Source: Vibrio fluvialis | GTDB taxonomy: Bacteria; Pseudomonadota; Gammaproteobacteria; Enterobacterales; Vibrionaceae | Direction of reading: 5' to 3' | Assembly (NCBI RefSeq): GCF_900460245.1 | Contig: NZ_UHIP01000001.1 | Span: forward strand, 2,108,001-2,172,000 | Length of the DNA: 64,000 nucleotides | In this document: in pieces, positions 30,196-40,357 of the stretch | Position numbering within the stretch: position 1 is the stretch's first letter | How the letters are laid out: each line of letters begins with the position of its first letter | Notes under the pieces: model-generated | Database searches by the model: none | Seen by the model: only the letters and a program-made list of their open reading frames with translations | What the model was told of the DNA's origin: nothing | Position numbers and translations under genes: made by a program

Positions 30196-30284
30196 TTGGA
30201 AATAAACCAAAGAATACGCTAAATGTTATCGTTAGCGACGTCCATTTATCTCCCGTTTACAGTTGACCAATTTAAGGTAAGGCT

Positions 30285-32006
30285 ATGATTTCAGGCATCC
30301 TAGCATCTCCTGGTATTGCTATTGGTAAAGCACTACTACTTCAAGAAGATGAAATTGTCCTAAACACTAACACCATTTCTGATGCTCAAGTTGACGCTGA
30401 AGTTCAGCGCTTCTACGACGCGCGCAACAAGTCTGCAGCGCAACTAGAAGTGATCAAGCAAAAAGCACTTGAAACATTTGGTGAAGAAAAAGAAGCCATC
30501 TTCGAAGGCCACATCATGCTGCTTGAAGATGAAGAGCTAGAAGAAGAAATTTTAGCGCTCATCAAAGATGAAAAGCTGACAGCAGACAACGCAATTCACA
30601 CCGTGATTGAAGAGCAAGCAATGGCTCTTGAGTCTCTGGACGATGAATACCTTAAAGAGCGTGCAACGGATATCCGCGATATCGGTTCTCGTTTCGTTAA
30701 AAACGCTCTAGGCATCAACATTGTGTCACTTAGTGACATCAATGAAGAAGTAATTCTGGTGGCTTACGACCTGACACCTTCTGAGACTGCACAAATCAAC
30801 CTGAACTACGTTCTGGGCTTTGTGTGTGATATCGGCGGTCGTACCTCTCATACATCTATCATGGCTCGCTCTCTTGAACTGCCTGCGATCGTTGGTACCA
30901 ACAACATCACTGCGCAAGTGAAAAACGGCGACATGTTGATTCTGGATGCAATGAACAACAAGATCATTGTTAATCCAACTGACGCTGAGCTTGAAGAAGC
31001 CAAAGCAGTAAAAGCTGCGTTCCTGGCTGAGAAAGAAGAGCTGGCGAAGCTGAAAGATCTGCACGCAGAAACGCTAGACGGCCATCGTGTAGAAGTTTGC
31101 GGCAACATCGGTACAGTGAAAGACTGTGACGGCATCACCCGCAACGGCGGTGAAGGTGTTGGTCTGTACCGTACTGAATTCCTGTTCATGGATCGCGACG
31201 CACTGCCGACTGAAGAAGAACAGTATCAGGCATACAAAGAAGTTGCGGAAGCGATGGAAGGTCAAGCTGTCATCATCCGTACTATGGACATCGGCGGCGA
31301 CAAAGACCTGCCGTATATGGACCTACCAAAAGAAATGAACCCGTTTCTGGGCTGGCGTGCAGTACGTATCAGCTTGGATCGTCGTGAAATTCTGCGTGAC
31401 CAGCTACGTGGTATTCTGCGTGCATCAGCACACGGTAAACTGCGTATCATGTTCCCAATGATTATCTCTGTTGAAGAAATTCGTGCCCTGAAAGCAGCAA
31501 TCGAAGAGTACAAAGCAGAACTGCGTGCTGAAGGCTTGGCATTCGACGAAAGCATCGAAATCGGTGTAATGGTTGAAACACCAGCTGCTGCAGCTATCGC
31601 ACACCACCTGGCGAAAGAAGTGTCATTCTTCTCAATCGGTACCAACGACCTGACCCAGTATACGCTGGCCGTCGACCGCGGTAACGAAATGATTTCGCAC
31701 CTATACAACCCACTGTCTCCAGCGGTACTGACTGTAATCAAACAAGTGATTGATGCGTCACACGCTGAAGGTAAGTGGACAGGTATGTGTGGTGAGCTGG
31801 CTGGTGACGAGCGCGCAACCCTTCTACTGTTAGGTATGGGTCTGGATGAATTCTCAATGAGCGGCATCTCTATCCCTAAAGTAAAGAAAGTGATCCGTAA
31901 CTCTAACTTCGCTGAAGTGAAAGCGATGGCAGAAGAAGCACTTTCTCTACCGACAGCAGCAGAAATCGAAGCTTGCGTTGAAAAGTTCATCGCAGCGAAA
32001 GCTTAA
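30285..32006 (+). CDS. ptsI: Enzyme I of the PTS
   Basis: Autophosphorylates from PEP and phosphorylates HPr. 573 residues (E. coli 575). Active histidine in [13 protein letters not shown] (about residue 188); PEP-binding parts [23 protein letters not shown] and the catalytic CGE motif (TGMCGELAG). AAGGTAAGG precedes the start. Confidence 0.97.
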   Translation: MISGILASPGIAIGKALLLQEDEIVLNTNTISDAQVDAEVQRFYDARNKSAAQLEVIKQKALETFGEEKEAIFEGHIMLLEDEELEEEILALIKDEKLTADNAIHTVIEEQAMALESLDDEYLKERATDIRDIGSRFVKNALGINIVSLSDINEEVILVAYDLTPSETAQINLNYVLGFVCDIGGRTSHTSIMARSLELPAIVGTNNITAQVKNGDMLILDAMNNKIIVNPTDAELEEAKAVKAAFLAEKEELAKLKDLHAETLDGHRVEVCGNIGTVKDCDGITRNGGEGVGLYRTEFLFMDRDALPTEEEQYQAYKEVAEAMEGQAVIIRTMDIGGDKDLPYMDLPKEMNPFLGWRAVRISLDRREILRDQLRGILRASAHGKLRIMFPMIISVEEIRALKAAIEEYKAELRAEGLAFDESIEIGVMVETPAAAAIAHHLAKEVSFFSIGTNDLTQYTLAVDRGNEMISHLYNPLSPAVLTVIKQVIDASHAEGKWTGMCGELAGDERATLLLLGMGLDEFSMSGISIPKVKKVIRNSNFAEVKAMAEEALSLPTAAEIEACVEKFIAAKA

Positions 32007-32028
32007 TAGTCTGTGAATACCAAAGACA

Positions 32029-32061
32029 TAGGCGACTAAAAGTAGTCGTCTATTGTTTTTG
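32029..32061 (+). terminator. Intra-operon terminator between ptsI and crr
   Basis: TAGGCGACTA-AAAG-TAGTCGTCTA (10 pairs with one G-U) then TTGTTTTTG. Moderate strength; it would let crr be expressed partly on its own, as known in E. coli. Confidence 0.7.
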
Positions 32062-32114
32062 ATTGGTATACTATACTTCGACAGAATAAATCTAAACGTT
32101 AGGAGCATGACACA

Positions 32115-32624
32115 ATGGGTCTGTTTGACAAACTTAAGAAGCTAGTCTCTGACGACAGCGCTGACGCGGGTGCAATTGAAATCATCGCACCTCTTTCTGG
32201 TGAAATTGTAAACATTGAAGACGTGCCAGATGTCGTGTTTGCTGAAAAAATCGTTGGTGATGGTATCGCTATCAAACCTGCGGGCAACAAAATGGTAGCT
32301 CCTGTTAACGGTACTATCGGTAAGATCTTCGAAACGAACCACGCGTTCTCTATCGAATCTGACGACGGCGTTGAGCTTTTTGTTCACTTCGGTATCGACA
32401 CTGTTGAACTGAAAGGTGAAGGCTTCAAACGTATCGCTGAAGAAGGTCAATCAGTGAAAGTGGGCGACACTATCATTGAATTCGATCTGGCTCTGCTGGA
32501 AGAGAAAGCGAAATCAACTCTGACTCCTGTTGTTATTTCTAACATGGACGAAATCAAAGAGCTGAACAAACTGTCTGGTTCTGTGACAGTTGGTGAAACT
32601 CCAGTTCTGCGTGTAACTAAGTAA
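32115..32624 (+). CDS. crr: EIIA-Glc (Crr)
   Basis: Glucose-specific IIA, also phosphate donor for trehalose in species whose TreB lacks an A domain, and regulator of adenylate cyclase and of inducer exclusion. 169 residues; phospho-histidine in [10 protein letters not shown] (His90) and the supporting His75 in [16 protein letters not shown] site upstream. It can serve the truncated TreB at the right end of the window. Confidence 0.97.
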   Translation: MGLFDKLKKLVSDDSADAGAIEIIAPLSGEIVNIEDVPDVVFAEKIVGDGIAIKPAGNKMVAPVNGTIGKIFETNHAFSIESDDGVELFVHFGIDTVELKGEGFKRIAEEGQSVKVGDTIIEFDLALLEEKAKSTLTPVVISNMDEIKELNKLSGSVTVGETPVLRVTK

Positions 32625-32640
32625 TTTAGTCTGCATTCAT

Positions 32641-32671
32641 AAAAAAACGCTGCGATATCGCAGCGTTTTTT
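32641..32671. terminator. Bidirectional terminator between crr and ubiF
   Basis: AAAAAAACGCTGCG-ATAT-CGCAGCGTTTTTT, between convergent genes. Confidence 0.94.
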
Positions 32672-32687
32672 GTTTGTAGCTTTGTCA

Positions 32688-33839
32688 CTATAGTCCTAAT
32701 GCGTAGCGCAGAACTTGTTCTTTGACCGGGCCTGCATGTTCAGCGATTTTCAGCGCGGCATTACGAACCAACTTCAGCGGTGCCACATCATTACTAAACA
32801 CTTTATAGAAAAAATCCATCCCGGTTTGCATCAGTAAATTATCTGGGCGGCGTCGGCGCTCGTAACGCTGGAATTGAGCCAGTGTCAATACCTCCTGTCC
32901 TTGAGTTACTTCCAGCATCGCTGCCACATCTTTGAATCCCAAGTTAACGCCCTGCCCTGCCAGCGGATTGATGGTATGAGCAGAATCCCCGACCAATACA
33001 CATCGATTACGAACATAGCTTTGTGCATGACGACGCGTGAGCGGGAAAGAGCCGTGCTGCAGCACGGAGATATCACCGAGCTCTGCGGGAAAATGACTGA
33101 CAATCTCTTGTTTCAACTGCGTAGGATTCATTTGGCTCAATTGCTTAATACGCTGCGGTGCGTCATACCATACCAGCGACGCCTGATGTCCATTCAAAGG
33201 TAAGAACGACCGTGGGCCAGACGGAAAGAATTGCTGCCAGGTGACATCCTGCTGTGGTTTTTCGGTTTCAACGTTAATCAGCATGCAGTGCTGACGGTAA
33301 TCCCACGCCGTCACGCCAATACCAGCCAACTCTCGCACGCGCGAATTCGCGCCATCCGCGCCGATGATCCAGTCACAGTGCAGAACCGTGCCAGATTGCA
33401 GAGTCACAACGTGGGTATCACCAAAGGTAATGTCTTTTAACGTATCAGGGCAAAGCAGCGTCACATTGGGGTAATCGGCAAACTGTTCCCACAAACCCAA
33501 TTGGATCAGGCGGTTTTCCACCATGTAACCCAACTGCTCTAACCCCAACGATTCACTGGAAAATCGCGTACGACACTCTGGGTGGTCCCACGTTTCCAAA
33601 CCGCGATAAGGGCATACCCGTTTAGAGGCAATCGCGTCCCAAGCTCCCAAAGAGGTCAGCAGATCAACCGAGGTTTGAGAAATGGCAGAAATGCGCACAT
33701 CCATCGGTTGCGATTCGTCATAAGGTTGAGGCTCAAATCCTTCGACCACGGCCACTCGACGGCCCTGTTTGGCAAATCCAATCGCGGCAGCGGCACCGAC
33801 CATTCCGCCGCCAATTACCACAATGTCAAAATCGTTCAT
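32688..33839 (-). CDS. ubiF: UbiF-like FAD monooxygenase of ubiquinone synthesis
   Basis: Hydroxylates the ring C6 of demethoxyubiquinol precursor. 383 residues: FAD dinucleotide fold IVVIGGGMVGAAAA, the DG motif WIIGADGANSRVRE and the second FAD motif VLVGDSAHTINPLAGQGVN. UbiH and UbiI are relatives; UbiF is preferred because it is divergent from miaB, as in enterobacteria. Confidence 0.88.
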   Translation of the reverse strand: MNDFDIVVIGGGMVGAAAAIGFAKQGRRVAVVEGFEPQPYDESQPMDVRISAISQTSVDLLTSLGAWDAIASKRVCPYRGLETWDHPECRTRFSSESLGLEQLGYMVENRLIQLGLWEQFADYPNVTLLCPDTLKDITFGDTHVVTLQSGTVLHCDWIIGADGANSRVRELAGIGVTAWDYRQHCMLINVETEKPQQDVTWQQFFPSGPRSFLPLNGHQASLVWYDAPQRIKQLSQMNPTQLKQEIVSHFPAELGDISVLQHGSFPLTRRHAQSYVRNRCVLVGDSAHTINPLAGQGVNLGFKDVAAMLEVTQGQEVLTLAQFQRYERRRRPDNLLMQTGMDFFYKVFSNDVAPLKLVRNAALKIAEHAGPVKEQVLRYALGL

Positions 33840-34135
33840 CGTTACTACTTCTGTTTTGGCTGAGCTACACGCAAGTTATTGTACGTAGCGGGACTTTTTT
33901 TGCGAACGATTTTGTTAAAAAACCTTGGTCCAAGCAGGGTAAAAAGCCAGAAGCCACAATGGTTGCAAGAGATTTAGCCCGATCACTGGTCACTGAAAGT
34001 TGAAAGCAGTACAATACGCCGCTTACCGTCGAGAAGGCGGCTAAAATTTAGTCATCGACAAGCGATTTTCGGTGACTTTCTGGAAACATTGGGCGATTTG
34101 CTCCCTTAATTTAAACTAACGATCGAGCGAACAAC

Positions 34136-35560
34136 ATGAGTAAAAAACTGCTAATCAAAACCTGGGGCTGCCAGATGAACGAATACGATTCATCAAAAAT
34201 GGCCGACCTGCTTAACGCTACAAACGGCTATGAGCTGACCGAAGAGCCAGAGGAAGCAGACGTACTTCTACTTAACACCTGTTCGATTCGCGAAAAAGCG
34301 CAAGAGAAAGTATTCCACCAGCTTGGCCGTTGGAAAACGTTGAAAGATAAGAAGCCAGGCGTGGTGATCGGCGTAGGCGGCTGTGTGGCGACTCAAGAAG
34401 GCGACCACATTCGTGATCGCGCACCCTTTGTAGACGTTATCTTTGGCCCACAGACGCTACACCGTCTGCCAGAAATGATTAAACAGTCACAAACTGACGA
34501 TGCGCCGGTGATGGATATTTCTTTCCCGGAAATCGAAAAATTCGACCGTCTGCCGGAACCACGCGCAGAAGGCCCAACCGCCTTTGTCTCCATTATGGAA
34601 GGCTGTTCAAAATACTGCACATACTGCGTCGTGCCGTACACGCGTGGTGAAGAAGTGAGCCGTCCAATGGACGACGTGCTGTTTGAAATTGCACAACTTG
34701 CTGAACAGGGCGTCCGTGAAGTCAACCTGCTGGGTCAAAACGTGAACGCGTACCGTGGCCCAATGCACGATGGCACCATCTGTTCATTCGCAGAATTGTT
34801 GCGCCTCGTGGCCTCAATCGATGGCATCGATCGCATTCGCTTTACCACCAGCCACCCGTTGGAGTTCACTGACGACATCATCGCAGTGTACGAAGACACG
34901 CCAGAACTGGTGAGCTTCCTGCACTTGCCTGTTCAAAGCGGCAGCGATCGCATTCTGACGATGATGAAGCGTCCGCACACAGGCATCGAGTACAAGTCGA
35001 TCATTCGTAAGCTGCGTAAAGCGCGCCCGGATATTCAGATCAGTTCAGACTTCATCGTTGGCTTCCCTGGCGAGTCGGATAAAGACTTCCAAGACACCAT
35101 GAAGCTGATCCGCGATGTCGATTTTGACATGAGCTTTAGCTTTATCTTCTCACCGCGTCCGGGTACACCAGCGGCCGATTACCCATGTGATCTGTCTGAG
35201 GAAACGAAGAAAGAGCGTCTGTATGAACTGCAACAACAAATCAACGCCCAAGCCATGCGTTACTCTCGCCTGATGATGGGTACAGAGCAACGTATTCTGG
35301 TTGAAGGCCCTTCGAAGAAAAACCTGATGGAACTTCGTGGTCGTACAGAAAACAACCGTGTAGTAAACTTTGAAGGACCGGCAGAACTTATCGGCCAGTT
35401 CGTAGACGTGAAAATTGTCGATGTATTCCCGAACTCTTTACGTGGTGAACTCGTACGAACTGAGAAAGAAATGAACCTGCGTGTGGTCACTTCCCCATCG
35501 GAAATGATGGCCAAAACGCGTCGTGAGGATGAGCTGGGAGTCGCTACTTTTACTCCGTAA
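34136..35560 (+). CDS. miaB: MiaB, tRNA methylthiotransferase
   Basis: Radical-SAM enzyme that adds the 2-methylthio group to i6A37 of tRNAs. 474 residues: N-terminal UPF0004 domain with the auxiliary-cluster cysteines ([25 protein letters not shown]), radical-[18 protein letters not shown], and C-terminal TRAM domain. First gene of the miaB-ybeZ-ybeY-corC-lnt group. Four tRNA-Tyr copies downstream in the window are not i6A substrates that I can judge from here. Confidence 0.97.
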   Translation: MSKKLLIKTWGCQMNEYDSSKMADLLNATNGYELTEEPEEADVLLLNTCSIREKAQEKVFHQLGRWKTLKDKKPGVVIGVGGCVATQEGDHIRDRAPFVDVIFGPQTLHRLPEMIKQSQTDDAPVMDISFPEIEKFDRLPEPRAEGPTAFVSIMEGCSKYCTYCVVPYTRGEEVSRPMDDVLFEIAQLAEQGVREVNLLGQNVNAYRGPMHDGTICSFAELLRLVASIDGIDRIRFTTSHPLEFTDDIIAVYEDTPELVSFLHLPVQSGSDRILTMMKRPHTGIEYKSIIRKLRKARPDIQISSDFIVGFPGESDKDFQDTMKLIRDVDFDMSFSFIFSPRPGTPAADYPCDLSEETKKERLYELQQQINAQAMRYSRLMMGTEQRILVEGPSKKNLMELRGRTENNRVVNFEGPAELIGQFVDVKIVDVFPNSLRGELVRTEKEMNLRVVTSPSEMMAKTRREDELGVATFTP

Positions 35561-35578
35561 GCTCGTATAAACTGTCAT

Positions 35579-35604
35579 GGATGCCCGGTCGAAATCGGGC
35601 ATCC
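35579..35604 (+). repeat. 9-bp hairpin between miaB and ybeZ
   Basis: GGATGCCCG and CGGGCATCC pair perfectly around GTCGAAAT. No T-run, so it is likely an mRNA processing or stabilising element inside the operon. Confidence 0.75.
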
Positions 35605-35629
35605 GGATATGACACACTGAGAGGCTAAT

Positions 35630-36739
35630 TTGAGCAATAAAATCGTTACTTTAGAGATCAATCTCGAACCTTCAGACAACCGCCGTCTTGCCAGTCTGTG
35701 CGGCCCTTTCGATGACAATATCAAACATTTAGAACGTCGTTTACGCGTTGAAATCAATCATCGCAGTAACTATTTCACTATCGTCGGTAAAGCGCACACC
35801 GCTGCTGCTGCACTCGACATCATCAAAACCTTGTACGTCGATACGGCTCCTGTTCGTGGTGAAATTCCTGATATCGAACCAGAACAAATTCATCTGTCGA
35901 TCAAAGAATCCGGCGTCCTGGAACAAAACACCGAATCCGCTATTGCCCATGGCAAAGAAGTGTTCGTGAAAACCAAAAAAGGCGTGATCAAGCCGCGTAC
36001 GCCAAATCAGGCTCAGTATCTGGTGAACATGGTGACTCATGACATCACCTTTGGTATCGGTCCTGCGGGTACCGGTAAAACATATTTGGCGGTAGCGGCT
36101 GCGGTTGATGCTCTGGAACGTCAGGAAATTCGCCGTATTCTGCTGACCCGTCCAGCAGTTGAAGCAGGTGAAAAACTGGGCTTCCTGCCCGGGGACCTGA
36201 ACCAGAAAGTCGACCCTTACTTGCGCCCGTTGTACGACGCACTGTTTGAAATGTTAGGTTTTGAACGGGTTGAAAAACTGATTGAACGCAACGTCATTGA
36301 AGTCGCCCCGCTGGCGTACATGCGTGGTCGTACGTTGAACGATGCCTTCATCATTCTCGATGAAAGCCAGAACACCACGGTTGAACAGATGAAAATGTTC
36401 CTGACCCGTATCGGTTTTAACTCGCGCGCGGTCATTACCGGCGACGTGACTCAGATTGACTTGCCTCGCGGCGCAAAATCGGGGTTGCGCCATGCGATTG
36501 AAGTATTGAATGAAGTCGATGAAATCAGCTTCAACTTCTTCCTGGCCGATGACGTTGTTCGTCACCCTGTGGTTGCCCGGATAGTCAATGCGTACGAGAA
36601 ATGGGAAGCGCAAGACCAGAAAGAACGCAAAGAGTACGAGAAACGTCGCCGCGAAGAACGTGAGTCCAAATTGCTGGAAATGCAAAAAGCTGAACTAACG
36701 GCACCGCACAATGCATTAGAGGAATCTGGCGAGTCATGA
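35630..36739 (+). CDS. ybeZ: YbeZ, PhoH-like ATPase
   Basis: PhoH-family NTPase linked to YbeY in rRNA maturation. 369 residues: P-loop [11 protein letters not shown], Walker [12 protein letters not shown], and an [11 protein letters not shown] motif; charged C-terminal tail. The start is TTG at 35630, with GAGG five bases upstream; no ATG start fits. The stop overlaps the ybeY ATG. Confidence 0.94.
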   Translation: MSNKIVTLEINLEPSDNRRLASLCGPFDDNIKHLERRLRVEINHRSNYFTIVGKAHTAAAALDIIKTLYVDTAPVRGEIPDIEPEQIHLSIKESGVLEQNTESAIAHGKEVFVKTKKGVIKPRTPNQAQYLVNMVTHDITFGIGPAGTGKTYLAVAAAVDALERQEIRRILLTRPAVEAGEKLGFLPGDLNQKVDPYLRPLYDALFEMLGFERVEKLIERNVIEVAPLAYMRGRTLNDAFIILDESQNTTVEQMKMFLTRIGFNSRAVITGDVTQIDLPRGAKSGLRHAIEVLNEVDEISFNFFLADDVVRHPVVARIVNAYEKWEAQDQKERKEYEKRRREERESKLLEMQKAELTAPHNALEESGES

Positions 36740-37200
36740 GCATTGAACTCGATTTACAACTGGCCGTCGACAGTGGCGACGGCCTGCCAACATTTGAACA
36801 GTTTGCCATCTGGCTGCAAGCGGCCGTTGCTCCCTTCCAGCCTCAGGCGGAAGTAACAATTCGCATTGTGGATGAGCCGGAAAGCCATCAGCTCAATCTC
36901 GAATATCGCGGTAAAGATAAGCCAACCAACGTGTTGTCTTTCCCGTTTGAAGCGCCTCCGGGCATGGAGCTTGATCTGCTGGGTGACCTGATCATTTGTC
37001 GCCAGGTGGTTGAGCAGGAAGCAGTTGAGCAAAACAAGCCCCTGCTGGCACACTGGGCGCATATGGTTGTACATGGTAGTCTTCATCTGCTAGGTTATGA
37101 CCATATTGAGGATGACGAAGCTGAAGAGATGGAGTCCCTCGAAACGGAAATCATGCAAAATATGGGCTTTGAAGACCCGTATTTGGCTGAGAAAATCTAG
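36736..37200 (+). CDS. ybeY: YbeY, endoribonuclease of rRNA maturation
   Basis: Single-strand RNase needed for 16S 3'-end processing and ribosome quality control. 154 residues with the metal triad [11 protein letters not shown] (H-x3-H-x5-H). ATGA overlap with ybeZ shows coupled translation. Confidence 0.96.
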   Translation: MSIELDLQLAVDSGDGLPTFEQFAIWLQAAVAPFQPQAEVTIRIVDEPESHQLNLEYRGKDKPTNVLSFPFEAPPGMELDLLGDLIICRQVVEQEAVEQNKPLLAHWAHMVVHGSLHLLGYDHIEDDEAEEMESLETEIMQNMGFEDPYLAEKI

Positions 37201-37278
37201 CTCACGCACCACAGAAAAATGTCGTGAGCTGGCATGTGAGCTATCACACATCTGATAGCGTTATTGAATAGAGTAACA

Positions 37279-38154
37279 ATGAACGAAGATAATTCGCAGA
37301 ATTCTGACGGTCCGAGTAGAAAGTCCTTCTTTGAACGCCTAGGTCAGTTATTTCAGGGAGAACCTAAGGATCGCCAAGAACTGGTTGACGTGATCCGCGA
37401 CTCTGAAGTCAATGACCTGATTGACCACGACACCCGCGACATGCTGGAAGGTGTCATGGAAATAGCTGAGATGCGTGTAAGGGATATCATGATTCCGCGC
37501 TCTCAGATGGTCACCATCGAACGTACAGATAATCTGGATTCGCTGGTTGCACTGATTACCGATGCTCAGCACTCACGCTACCCGGTGGTTAGTGAAGATA
37601 AAGACCATGTAGAAGGCATTCTGCTTGCGAAGGACTTACTTAAATACTTAGGTTCCAATAGCTCCCCGTTCAACATTGAAGAAGTGATCCGCCCAGCCGT
37701 GGTGGTTCCAGAAAGTAAACGCGTCGATCGCCTGCTAAAAGAGTTCCGTGAGGAACGATATCACATGGCGATTGTCGTAGATGAGTTCGGGGGCGTCTCT
37801 GGTCTAGTGACCATTGAAGACATTCTGGAAGAAATCGTTGGCGATATCGAAGATGAGTTCGACGACGAAGAGCAACTGGATATCCGTAAGCTCAGCAAAC
37901 ACACTTACGCGGTGAAGGCGCTGACCACCATCGAAGAGTTTAACAACACCTTCGGTACCCGCTTCAGCGATGAAGAGGTGGATACGGTAGGCGGATTGGT
38001 AATGACTGCTTTCGGTCACTTGCCAGCACGCGGTGAAGTGGTAGAAATTGATCGTTACAATTTTAAGGTCACTGCTGCAGACAACCGCCGAGTGGTTCAA
38101 CTTCAGGTAACCGTCCCCGATATGGAAACTCTTCCGGAGATCGCCGAAGAGTAG
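37279..38154 (+). CDS. corC: CorC (YbeX), CBS-domain cytoplasmic protein
   Basis: HlyC/CorC-family protein implicated in magnesium/cobalt efflux and, with YbeY/YbeZ, in ribosome metabolism. 291 residues from ATG 37279 (an in-frame TTG at 37264 is less likely): two CBS domains ([15 protein letters not shown] ... and [14 protein letters not shown]) and a C-terminal CorC/HlyC transporter-associated domain ([16 protein letters not shown]). No membrane helices are present. Confidence 0.93.
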   Translation: MNEDNSQNSDGPSRKSFFERLGQLFQGEPKDRQELVDVIRDSEVNDLIDHDTRDMLEGVMEIAEMRVRDIMIPRSQMVTIERTDNLDSLVALITDAQHSRYPVVSEDKDHVEGILLAKDLLKYLGSNSSPFNIEEVIRPAVVVPESKRVDRLLKEFREERYHMAIVVDEFGGVSGLVTIEDILEEIVGDIEDEFDDEEQLDIRKLSKHTYAVKALTTIEEFNNTFGTRFSDEEVDTVGGLVMTAFGHLPARGEVVEIDRYNFKVTAADNRRVVQLQVTVPDMETLPEIAEE

Positions 38155-38198
38155 TTCGAAGCTCCTCTTACTCTGTAAGAGCATCAGAAAAGTTGCAG

Positions 38199-39716
38199 AT
38201 GACGAATATTTTCAATCATCGCCTAATGCGGCCGCTTGCGGCCGCTTTTGTTGGCGCGCTTACCACCCTATCGTTTGCTCCCTATCAGATCTGGCCATTA
38301 GCCATTCTCAGCCCTTTCCTGCTATTGCTGTTATTAAACGGGCAGCCCCCCAAACGGGCGGCATGGATTGGTTATGCCTGGGGATTGGGCCAGTTTGGTT
38401 TCGGAATCAGTTGGGTACATGTCAGTATCGACACCTTTGGTGGCATGCCCAAAATTGCCAGCTTATTTTTGATGGGGCTATTAGTTGGCTACTTAGCCCT
38501 TTATTCCGCACTCTTTAGCTGGGCGCTCAATCGCTTTTTCCCGAAGCAGAACCGCAGCCGTTTATTACTGGCGACGCCTGCGCTCTGGCTGGTCTGCGAC
38601 TGGCTGCGTGGTTGGGTCATGACTGGCTTTCCCTGGTTGTGGCTCGGTTACAGCCAAATCGACAGCCCGTTGGCGAACTTCGCCCCGCTCGGCGGCGTTG
38701 AACTACTGACGCTGATAGTATTGCTGTGTGCAGGCGGCCTGGCGCTCGCTTGGCAGAAAAAAAGCGTTCTATTGCTTCTCATCCCAGCGGTTTTGTTTGC
38801 TGTTGGATTTGCGTTGAATGCCGCACAGTGGGTGACTCCACAACCGCAACGCACCACAAAAGTGGCGCTGATTCAGGGCAATATTGAGCAGGCTCTCAAA
38901 TGGTTACCCAGCCAACGCTGGCCGACCATCATGAAATATACTGATCTCAGTCGTCAGAACTGGGATGCCGATATCATCGTCTGGCCCGAAGCAGCAATTC
39001 CTGCGTTTGAATTTGAGATCCCGGCGTTTCTGCGCAATCTAGATACCGCCGCACGGATGAATCATAGCGCGCTCATTACGGGCATTCTCAATCAGGATGA
39101 CAATAAGCGTTATTTCAACAGCATATTGACGCTGGGTGAGAATCCGAGCGGTGATTATCACTACGATTTAGCGCAGCGTTTTCATAAGCACCATCTACTG
39201 CCCTTTGGTGAATTTGTGCCGTTTGAAAGCATTCTGCGCCCATTGGCTCCGTTCTTTAACTTGCCGATGTCTTCGTTCAGCGAAGGGGATTATGTTCAGC
39301 CGAACATCGTCGCCAATGGCCACGCGTTGGCTCCTGCGCTTTGTTACGAAATCATTTTCAATGAACAAGTTCGGGCCAATGTGACCGATGAGACTGACTT
39401 TCTGCTGACCTTGTCCAACGATGCCTGGTTTGGCCGCTCTATCGGCCCACTGCAGCATATGGAAATCGCGCGCATGCGCGCGCTGGAATTAGGTAAGCCG
39501 CTGATTCGTTCCACTAACAACGGTCTGACGGCGGTAACCGACTACAAAGGGCACATCACTCAGCAGCTACCTCAATTTGAAACGGGTGTGCTGCGTGCAG
39601 AAATGGTCCCAACCCGCGGTCAAACACCCTATCACGCGCTGGGTAGTTGGCCATTGTATGCATGGACACTGTTTGGCCTTATCGTGGCGCTGGTGATTCA
39701 ACGCCGTAAAGCATAG
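38199..39716 (+). CDS. lnt: Apolipoprotein N-acyltransferase
   Basis: Adds the third acyl chain to lipoproteins in the inner membrane, the step before Lol transport. 505 residues from ATG 38199. About six N-terminal helices, then a periplasmic nitrilase domain with catalytic Glu in [12 protein letters not shown], Lys in the [12 protein letters not shown] region and Cys in [10 protein letters not shown]. It ends the operon that begins with miaB. Confidence 0.96.
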   Translation: MTNIFNHRLMRPLAAAFVGALTTLSFAPYQIWPLAILSPFLLLLLLNGQPPKRAAWIGYAWGLGQFGFGISWVHVSIDTFGGMPKIASLFLMGLLVGYLALYSALFSWALNRFFPKQNRSRLLLATPALWLVCDWLRGWVMTGFPWLWLGYSQIDSPLANFAPLGGVELLTLIVLLCAGGLALAWQKKSVLLLLIPAVLFAVGFALNAAQWVTPQPQRTTKVALIQGNIEQALKWLPSQRWPTIMKYTDLSRQNWDADIIVWPEAAIPAFEFEIPAFLRNLDTAARMNHSALITGILNQDDNKRYFNSILTLGENPSGDYHYDLAQRFHKHHLLPFGEFVPFESILRPLAPFFNLPMSSFSEGDYVQPNIVANGHALAPALCYEIIFNEQVRANVTDETDFLLTLSNDAWFGRSIGPLQHMEIARMRALELGKPLIRSTNNGLTAVTDYKGHITQQLPQFETGVLRAEMVPTRGQTPYHALGSWPLYAWTLFGLIVALVIQRRKA

Positions 39717-39736
39717 CCTAACCGAACAGCACAACG

Positions 39737-39763
39737 AAAAAGAGTCCCATTGGGACTCTTTTT
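39737..39763. terminator. Bidirectional terminator between lnt and the YbeL-like gene
   Basis: AAAAAGAGTCCC-ATT-GGGACTCTTTTT between convergent genes. Confidence 0.93.
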
Positions 39764-39765
39764 AC

Positions 39766-40236
39766 TTAAGGCTTCAACGGTTGCCGACTGAACGCCGTGT
39801 TACCACAGCGAATGCAGGGCACAATTTCGGTCGGATGGTTGTATTCAACATGGTGTCCGCAGTTCTCACACACAAGAATACCAAGACCAATCATATCGCC
39901 GGCTTTGTACAATCCCTGATGTTCAAGATCTTGAAACAGCTCCACCCATTCCACTTTGGTTTTATCGGTGATCTCCAGCAGTCCCTGCCAAATAGAATTG
40001 GCAATCATCAAATAAAACGGACTACTTTTCTCTTCTTCATAGCTGTCCGCAAACTCTTTGAGATCCGATTTTACATACGCAGAAATCAGCGCCAGCTCAT
40101 CTTTTGTCAAGTCGTTTGCCGCGGCCACAACTTTACCGGATGTTTCCAGAATGTGGTCCACTTCTTCCGGACTTTGTTTCAGGGTTTCCACCACCTCTTC
40201 GAGTAAAGCTTCGTAACCCGTTTTTTGTTTTGGCAT
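39766..40236 (-). CDS. YbeL-like zinc-ribbon protein
   Basis: Cytosolic protein of unknown function. 156 residues: helical N-terminal part with charged residues and a C-terminal zinc ribbon, CENCGHHVEYNHPTEIVPCIRC (two CxxC knuckles, about residues 123-144). In E. coli its homologue ybeL lies beside leuS, as here; it is divergent from leuS. No function can be derived. Confidence 0.88.
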   Translation of the reverse strand: MPKQKTGYEALLEEVVETLKQSPEEVDHILETSGKVVAAANDLTKDELALISAYVKSDLKEFADSYEEEKSSPFYLMIANSIWQGLLEITDKTKVEWVELFQDLEHQGLYKAGDMIGLGILVCENCGHHVEYNHPTEIVPCIRCGNTAFSRQPLKP

Positions 40237-40357
40237 AAGTCACCTCTCTCAAACCCGATTGGCTATTGTTGTGCTCCCTTGCTTTAGGTATTCTATGACG
40301 ATCTATTAGTATCTGTTCAAACTGAACTCACAAATTCCAAGATAACCGGATATATCG

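Noticed and set aside
31262..31990. 242-codon frame on the minus strand inside ptsI
   Set aside because: Antisense of a strongly conserved gene, Ser/Arg/Ile-rich, without any recognisable motif.
34018..34041. GCCGC...GCGGC stem upstream of miaB
   Set aside because: Only five GC pairs plus a bulged extension, and no T-run; too weak to call.
36087..36100. GGCGGTAGCGGC inside ybeZ, close to the RfaH ops element
   Set aside because: Two of the last bases differ from the ops consensus, and the site lies inside the coding P-loop region of ybeZ rather than in a promoter-proximal leader.
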